Part shown: positions 59,626-64,000 of the stretch, in pieces
How the letters are laid out: every line of letters starts with the position of its first letter
Numbering within the stretch: position 1 is the stretch's first letter
Source of the DNA: Kordia algicida OT-1
GTDB lineage: Bacteria; Bacteroidota; Bacteroidia; Flavobacteriales; Flavobacteriaceae
DNA length: 64,000 bases
Assembly (NCBI RefSeq): GCF_000154725.1
Contig: NZ_DS544873.1
Location: 3,695,339-3,759,338 of the forward strand
Direction: 5' to 3'
Position numbers and translations under genes: made by a program
Notes under the pieces: generated by a model
Database searches by the model: none
Seen by the model: the letters and a program-made list of their open reading frames with translations, nothing else
Told to the model about the DNA's origin: nothing

Positions 59626-60753
59626 TTATTGTAATTTTGACATGTATTTTACGATTTTATCACAAGCAGTTCCATCTCCATACGGATTGTGTAGTTTACT
59701 CATTTTGTGATAAGCTGATTCGTCTGTTAGTAATTTGTGTGCTTCACTGATAATTTTTTCGGTGTTTGTTCCAACCAATAAAACGGTTCCTGCGTCTACA
59801 GCTTCTGGGCGTTCTGTAGTGTCACGCATTACCAATACTGGTTTTCCTAAACTTGGTGCTTCTTCTTGCACGCCACCACTATCTGTAATGATTAAGCTCG
59901 ATTTGTCCATTAACCATACAAATGCTGGATATGATAACGGATTGATGAGTTTTACATTATCAATATCAGCTAATAATTCGTATACAGGCTTTTGTACGTT
60001 TGGATTTAAGTGAACAGGATAGATGATTTGTGTATCAGGATGATCGGTTGCAATTTGCTTTAACGCTGTGCAAATATTGATAAATCCTTGTCCGTGATTT
60101 TCTCTACGGTGTCCTGTCACTAATATCAATCGTTTAGAAGTGTCTAAAACTTCTTTTACATCTTCAATTTCTTGATCTTGAAAACCATCTGATTTTACTT
60201 TGTCTGCGCTAAAGTGCAACGCGTCAATTACGGTATTTCCTGTAATAAGTATGTTTTCGTCTGCAACATTTTCGTTGAGCAGATTTTGTTTTGAGGTTTC
60301 CGTTGGAGAGAAGTGATAGTCACAGATACTTCCTGTAACACATCTGTTGATTTCTTCTGGGAATGGCGATCTTTTGTTGAAGGTACGCAATCCTGCTTCT
60401 ACATGACATACTTTTGCTCCAGAGTAAAACGCTGCAATACTTGTTGCCATCGTCGTCGTAGTATCTCCATGAACGTATACATAATCTGGTTGAAAATCTT
60501 CCAAAACAGGTTTTAAATTCGTGATGATATCAGCAGTTAAACCATATAGATTTTGATTAGGCTTCATTAAGTCTAAATCGTAATCGGGTGTAATTTCAAA
60601 AAATGATAGTACCTGATCCAGCATTTCTCGGTGCTGAGCCGTGATACAAACTTTTGTTTCAAAAGTGTCTTGGTGTTTTAAAAATTCCTTTACCAAAGGC
60701 GCCATTTTGATGGCTTCTGGTCGTGTACCAAATACAATAAGGTTTTTTTTCAT
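59626..60753 (-). CDS. wecB: UDP-N-acetylglucosamine 2-epimerase (non-hydrolysing)
   Basis: A 375-residue enzyme interconverting UDP-GlcNAc and UDP-ManNAc. It has the GT-B-like fold marks: LIVFGTRPEAIKMAPLV at the start, YVHGDTTTTMATSIAAFYSGAKVCHVEAGLRT in pieces (with the conserved Asp and Glu), VTGHRRENHG, and ITDSGGVQEEAPSLGKPVLVMRDTTERPE in pieces near the C-terminus. It feeds wecC directly downstream. Length and motifs are standard. Confidence 0.95.
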   Translation of the reverse strand: MKKNLIVFGTRPEAIKMAPLVKEFLKHQDTFETKVCITAQHREMLDQVLSFFEITPDYDLDLMKPNQNLYGLTADIITNLKPVLEDFQPDYVYVHGDTTTTMATSIAAFYSGAKVCHVEAGLRTFNKRSPFPEEINRCVTGSICDYHFSPTETSKQNLLNENVADENILITGNTVIDALHFSADKVKSDGFQDQEIEDVKEVLDTSKRLILVTGHRRENHGQGFINICTALKQIATDHPDTQIIYPVHLNPNVQKPVYELLADIDNVKLINPLSYPAFVWLMDKSSLIITDSGGVQEEAPSLGKPVLVMRDTTERPEAVDAGTVLLVGTNTEKIISEAHKLLTDESAYHKMSKLHNPYGDGTACDKIVKYMSKLQ

Positions 60754-60792
60754 CAGTTTGTTTTTACTCTTTTATATTTAATATTCTAACGG

Positions 60793-62052
60793 CTATAATC
60801 TCTCTGTCACAATTGGTTTTGGAAGGAAATTTTTCGCGTCAAAAATAATACATCCTTCTTTAAAAAAGGGAGTTACGTCAATTTTATTGAAACTTTTATG
60901 TGCAACTGCCAAAATAATCGCTCTAGTGTCGTTGGAAATCGACGAAACTAGCTCAATATTGTATTCCTTTTTTACTTCAGAAGCATCTACGTTGTCGTCA
61001 AATACTTCCACTTCAATTCCATATTCTTCCAATTCATGCACAATGTCAATGACGCGTGTGTTTCTAATGTCAGGACAATTTTCTTTAAAAGTGATTCCCA
61101 AAATGGTCACTTTTGCACCTTTTATTAGTTTTTCTTGTTGTATCATAAGTTTTACAACGCGTTCTGCGATGTATTTGCCCATGTTGTCATTTATTTTTCT
61201 TCCTGCTAAGATAACTTGCGGAATGTATCCTACACTTTTTGCTTTGTACGTAAGATAGTATGGATCTACACCAATACAATGTCCGCCCACCAAACCTGGT
61301 GTAAATGGCAGGAAATTCCACTTAGTTCCTGCGGCTTCTAATACTTCATGTGTATCAATACCGAGTTTCCCAAATATCAATGCCAATTCGTTTACAAACG
61401 CAATGTTGATGTCTCGCTGAGAATTTTCAATCACTTTGGCAGCTTCTGCTACTTTTATGGAAGAAGCTTTAAAGGTGCCAACGGTAATGATACTTTTATA
61501 GAGCTCATCAATCGTATCTGCAATTTCAGGTGTGCTTCCCGAAGTTACTTTGGTAATATTGTTTACTCTGTGTTTTTTGTCTCCAGGATTGATTCTTTCA
61601 GGAGAATATCCGCAGAAAAAATCGGTATTGAAAACCAATTTACTTTGCGCTTCCAAAATAGGCACGCAAACTTCCTCAGTACAACCTGGAAAAACCGTTG
61701 ATTCATAGATGACAATATCATTTTTGCTTAATACCGAACCAACTAAGTTAGAAGCGGCTTCTAAGGGTTTTAAGTCTGGAAATTTATGATCGGTAATTGG
61801 TGTCGGAACGGTTACAATATACACATTTGCTTGCGCGATGTCTGCTGCTTTGTTTGTGTATTGTAAAGTAGCAGCTTCTTGTAATTCGGCTTCACTAACT
61901 TCTAGCGTATGATCTTTTCCTTGCTGTAATTCTTGAATTCGCGCTTGATTGATATCAAATCCGATGACTTGAAACCCTTTTTTGCTGAATTCAACCGCAA
62001 GCGGTAATCCAACATATCCTAAACCTATTATGGAAATTACCTTATTTGTCAT
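60793..62052 (-). CDS. Nucleotide-sugar dehydrogenase (TviB/WbpA-like)
   Basis: A 419-residue UDP-sugar 6-dehydrogenase: [22 protein letters not shown] at the N-terminus, [20 protein letters not shown], and the active-site loop [15 protein letters not shown] with Cys259, plus the C-terminal [17 protein letters not shown] domain. The [10 protein letters not shown] and HRVNNI features place it with TviB/WbpA-type enzymes, which make UDP-GlcNAcA or UDP-GalNAcA, and not with WecC. It overlaps the preceding epimerase gene by 11 bp; that pair matches the TviB/TviC (Vi antigen) route. Exact substrate is inferred. Confidence 0.88.
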   Translation of the reverse strand: MTNKVISIIGLGYVGLPLAVEFSKKGFQVIGFDINQARIQELQQGKDHTLEVSEAELQEAATLQYTNKAADIAQANVYIVTVPTPITDHKFPDLKPLEAASNLVGSVLSKNDIVIYESTVFPGCTEEVCVPILEAQSKLVFNTDFFCGYSPERINPGDKKHRVNNITKVTSGSTPEIADTIDELYKSIITVGTFKASSIKVAEAAKVIENSQRDINIAFVNELALIFGKLGIDTHEVLEAAGTKWNFLPFTPGLVGGHCIGVDPYYLTYKAKSVGYIPQVILAGRKINDNMGKYIAERVVKLMIQQEKLIKGAKVTILGITFKENCPDIRNTRVIDIVHELEEYGIEVEVFDDNVDASEVKKEYNIELVSSISNDTRAIILAVAHKSFNKIDVTPFFKEGCIIFDAKNFLPKPIVTERL

Positions 62053-63037
62053 TTGTTTCCGACTGCTTTTTAAAAAAGTCGTACGTAATGCTTAATCCAT
62101 CGCGTACGGTATATTTAGGATTGTATTGTAATAATTTTTTTGCTTTTGAAATGTCGGCTAATGAATCACGAACATCACCAATACGGCTTTCTCCATAAGA
62201 AGCTTCCGTAGTACTTTGTGTAATTTCTTTGATGTTGTTCCACAAATCGTTTACACTGATGCGATCGCCCACAGCTACATTGAACACTTCATGTTTTGTA
62301 ATTTCTGCAAAAAGTGACTTTATATTTGCCTGCACTACATTTTCGACAAAAGTAAAATCTCTTGTTTGATTTCCATCTCCATTGATTGTTACTTTTGTGT
62401 TATGTATTCCAGCATTGAAAAATAGCGGAATTACTGCCGCATATGCACCTTTTACGTTTTGTTTTGGTCCAAAAACGTTGAAATAGCGCAAACCAACTGA
62501 ATGAAAATCAAAATGTTTGGAAATGTTGTCAGCGTACAATTCGTTTACATATTTGGTAATAGCGTACGGAGATAATGGATTTCCAATAATGTCTTCTTGT
62601 TTTGGTAATGCTTTGCTATCGCCATATGTGCTCGAAGAAGCTGCGTATACCATTCGTTTTACGCCAGCATCGCGCGAAGCGACCAACATGTTTAAGAAAC
62701 CTGAAATGTTTACGGCATTGGTTGAAATAGGATCGTTAAATGATCTTGGTACCGAACCCAATGCTGCTTGATGTAATACAAAGTCCATTTCGCTAACGGC
62801 AGTTTTGCATGTTTCTACATCTCTGATATCACCTAGTATGAATTCGAAATTTGGATGTGATTCAAATTCCTCAATATTGTGTTTGAAACCTGTAGATAAA
62901 TTGTCTAATACACGTACTTTTTTGGCGTTGTGCTTTAGTAAATATGCTACTAAATTTGATCCTATAAATCCTGCGCCGCCAGTAATTAGAAAACTGTATT
63001 TTTCTAAAGGTTCGTGATGATATGCTTCTTGGTACAT
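62042..63037 (-). CDS. NAD-dependent UDP-HexNAc epimerase (TviC/WbpP-like)
   Basis: A 331-residue short-chain dehydrogenase/reductase of the extended type. NAD motif [11 protein letters not shown] (Gly20-xx-Gly-xx-Gly26), then the SSSTYGDS loop and the catalytic YAITK (Tyr-xxx-Lys). The [15 protein letters not shown] and [12 protein letters not shown] blocks are those of UDP-GlcNAc 4-epimerases such as WbpP and TviC. The start is set at ATG 63037 because a promoter box (63055-63062) lies inside the longer in-frame version beginning at 63079. First gene of the operon; overlaps the dehydrogenase gene by 11 bp. Confidence 0.88.
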   Translation of the reverse strand: MYQEAYHHEPLEKYSFLITGGAGFIGSNLVAYLLKHNAKKVRVLDNLSTGFKHNIEEFESHPNFEFILGDIRDVETCKTAVSEMDFVLHQAALGSVPRSFNDPISTNAVNISGFLNMLVASRDAGVKRMVYAASSSTYGDSKALPKQEDIIGNPLSPYAITKYVNELYADNISKHFDFHSVGLRYFNVFGPKQNVKGAYAAVIPLFFNAGIHNTKVTINGDGNQTRDFTFVENVVQANIKSLFAEITKHEVFNVAVGDRISVNDLWNNIKEITQSTTEASYGESRIGDVRDSLADISKAKKLLQYNPKYTVRDGLSITYDFFKKQSETNDK

Positions 63038-63054
63038 AGTGCTATTATTCGCTG

Positions 63055-63062
63055 CAAAACTA
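63055..63062 (-). promoter_or_regulatory. -7 box (TAGTTTTG) of the polysaccharide operon
   Basis: On the minus strand TAGTTTTG fits TAnnTTTG and lies 17 bp upstream of ATG 63037. A weak TTTC stands in the -33 position. This placement decides the start of the epimerase gene. Confidence 0.5.
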
Positions 63063-63142
63063 GCTATAAATTTTAACACTAGGAAATTATTGACTTTTCT
63101 GGGGAAATACCCTTTTTTATAAGGGTTTTATCCCCTTATTTT

Positions 63143-63940
63143 TCATCCTACTTTTCGAACAAGAAACCACGGATTTAGTAGATTTTCCTTGTTGTATTTT
63201 AGTGGTTTGTTCGTTTCTAAAGAATATACTTCGAGTCCAACAGCTTTGCAAATAGCGTGTCCTGCTGCGGTATCCCATTCCATTGTTGGCGCGTATCGCG
63301 GATAGAAAGACGCTTTTCCTTCAGCCATGAGACAGAATTTTAAGGAACTTCCTGCTTTGATGAGGTTGACTTCTTTTCCTTCAGTTTCTAGCGTATCAAT
63401 TAAGTCCAATACTTTTTGGTTGGTGTACGAGTGACTTGACGTTAGTGTAATGGCATCAGTTTCAGAAGCAGCCGTAATTTCTTTGGCATTTTTCAACGAA
63501 TCATAAGTGATATTGTGTGCTTCTAAATTGAGTTTGAACGATTTTTTTTCCGCCGTAATGGCAAAATAAACCGATTTTTCTGCTGGAATGTAAATGACGC
63601 CCAAAAGTGGCTTTCCATTTTCTACTAAGGCAATATTTACGGTAAATTCTCCATTTCGTTTGATGAATTCTTTGGTTCCATCAAGCGGATCAACAATCCA
63701 GCATTGTTCCCAGTTTTTACGAATGTCAAAGTGTGCGTGCTCGCCTTCTTCACTTAATACAGGAATGTTGGTACTTTGTAAAGCATTTTGAATGTACAGA
63801 TCAGCTTTTTTGTCAGCAATAGTTACTGGCGAATCGTCAGCTTTTGTTTCAACAGCTACAATTTGATTTTCATAGATATCCATAATAATTGCGCCCGCGT
63901 TTACCGCAGCTTCAATGGCGTTGTATAGATATTCTTTCAT
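63143..63940 (-). CDS. cysQ: 3'(2'),5'-bisphosphate nucleotidase CysQ
   Basis: A 265-residue inositol-monophosphatase-superfamily enzyme that removes the 3' phosphate of adenosine 3',5'-bisphosphate (PAP) left from sulfate activation. Metal-binding motifs are SEEGE (Glu64/Glu65), DPLDGTKEF (Asp84, Asp87) and MEWDTAAGHAI near the C-terminus. The start is ATG 63940; the in-frame TTG at 63943 is rejected. It begins 4 bp after the stop of the upstream gene, so it is coupled to that gene. Role in sulfate assimilation or in recycling PAP from sulfotransfer to polysaccharide is possible. Confidence 0.94.
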   Translation of the reverse strand: MKEYLYNAIEAAVNAGAIIMDIYENQIVAVETKADDSPVTIADKKADLYIQNALQSTNIPVLSEEGEHAHFDIRKNWEQCWIVDPLDGTKEFIKRNGEFTVNIALVENGKPLLGVIYIPAEKSVYFAITAEKKSFKLNLEAHNITYDSLKNAKEITAASETDAITLTSSHSYTNQKVLDLIDTLETEGKEVNLIKAGSSLKFCLMAEGKASFYPRYAPTMEWDTAAGHAICKAVGLEVYSLETNKPLKYNKENLLNPWFLVRKVG

Positions 63941-63944
63941 CAAT

Positions 63945-64000
63945 TTAGTTGTGATTTTTCATGAGTTGTTGCAAACTTTCTTGCCAAGAAATTGTTTGTA
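63945..64000 (-). CDS. C-terminal fragment of an upstream gene
   Basis: The last 18 codons of a gene that begins beyond the window (QTISWQESLQQLMKNHN, then TAA at 63947-63945). The ISWQESLQQL ending resembles C-termini of glycosyltransferase-like proteins, but the fragment is too short to name. It precedes cysQ by 4 bp between stop and start, so the two are probably one operon. Confidence 0.45.
   Translation of the reverse strand, partial: QTISWQESLQQLMKNHN

Overview
The window is AT-rich chromosomal DNA from a member of the Bacteroidota, very probably a marine Flavobacteriaceae. The evidence is: two secreted proteins with type IX secretion (T9SS) C-terminal sorting domains; two TonB-dependent receptors, one with a FecI/FecR signalling pair and one with a DUF4249 lipoprotein; Bacteroidota-only families (DUF4175, DUF4837, DUF4249); promoter-like TAnnTTTG boxes; and a glycine-glycine leader peptide of the type common in Kordia-like genomes. 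The genus is an inference. No phage, integrase, transposase or CRISPR array was seen.

Layout. 1-7.1 kb: end of rnr, a YbjQ-family protein, an orphan RiPP precursor, a GIN-domain protein, a LysE-type exporter, tRNA-Cys, folB, a zinc ribbon, glnS and a lipoprotein. 7.3-19.5 kb: a T9SS-exported subtilisin, an SPFH protein, a beta-barrel protein, gltX, a second T9SS protein, and an alkane hydroxylase (alkB-like) with a putative outer-membrane partner. 19.6-28.0 kb: a housekeeping run (DUF4175, ybeY, mnmG, GNAT, methyltransferase, OmpH/Skp-like) carrying three identical perfect parS-type palindromes, which suggests the chromosome partitioning region. 28.3-39.9 kb: envelope and signalling genes: a TonB receptor with DUF4249, a small insertion bounded by an 81-bp direct repeat, an ECF sigma locus with a DUF4097 protein, and a FecI/FecR/STN-TonB receptor system.

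40-49.2 kb: a Fic AMPylase cassette, holB, pgk, a LysM lytic transglycosylase, a DUF4837 lipoprotein, a 600-bp repeat-filled gap and tex. 49.2-52.3 kb: two tandem paralogues resembling phage tailspike or pectate-lyase beta-helix proteins but without signal peptides. 52.6-64 kb: a minus-strand polysaccharide operon. It encodes synthesis of UDP-ManNAcA (wecB, wecC) and a second UDP-HexNAc uronic acid (TviB/TviC-like), an MBOAT O-acyltransferase with an SGNH partner that contains a carbohydrate-binding-like insert, and a two-domain oxidoreductase. Just upstream lie cysQ and the tail of another gene.

The strongest leads are the parS trio, the tail-duplicating insertion in the DUF4249 gene, the tailspike-like pair beside the polysaccharide operon, the SGNH/CBM fusion, and the orphan RiPP precursor with an upstream perfect palindrome. 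All family calls are by eye from translated sequence; no database search was run.
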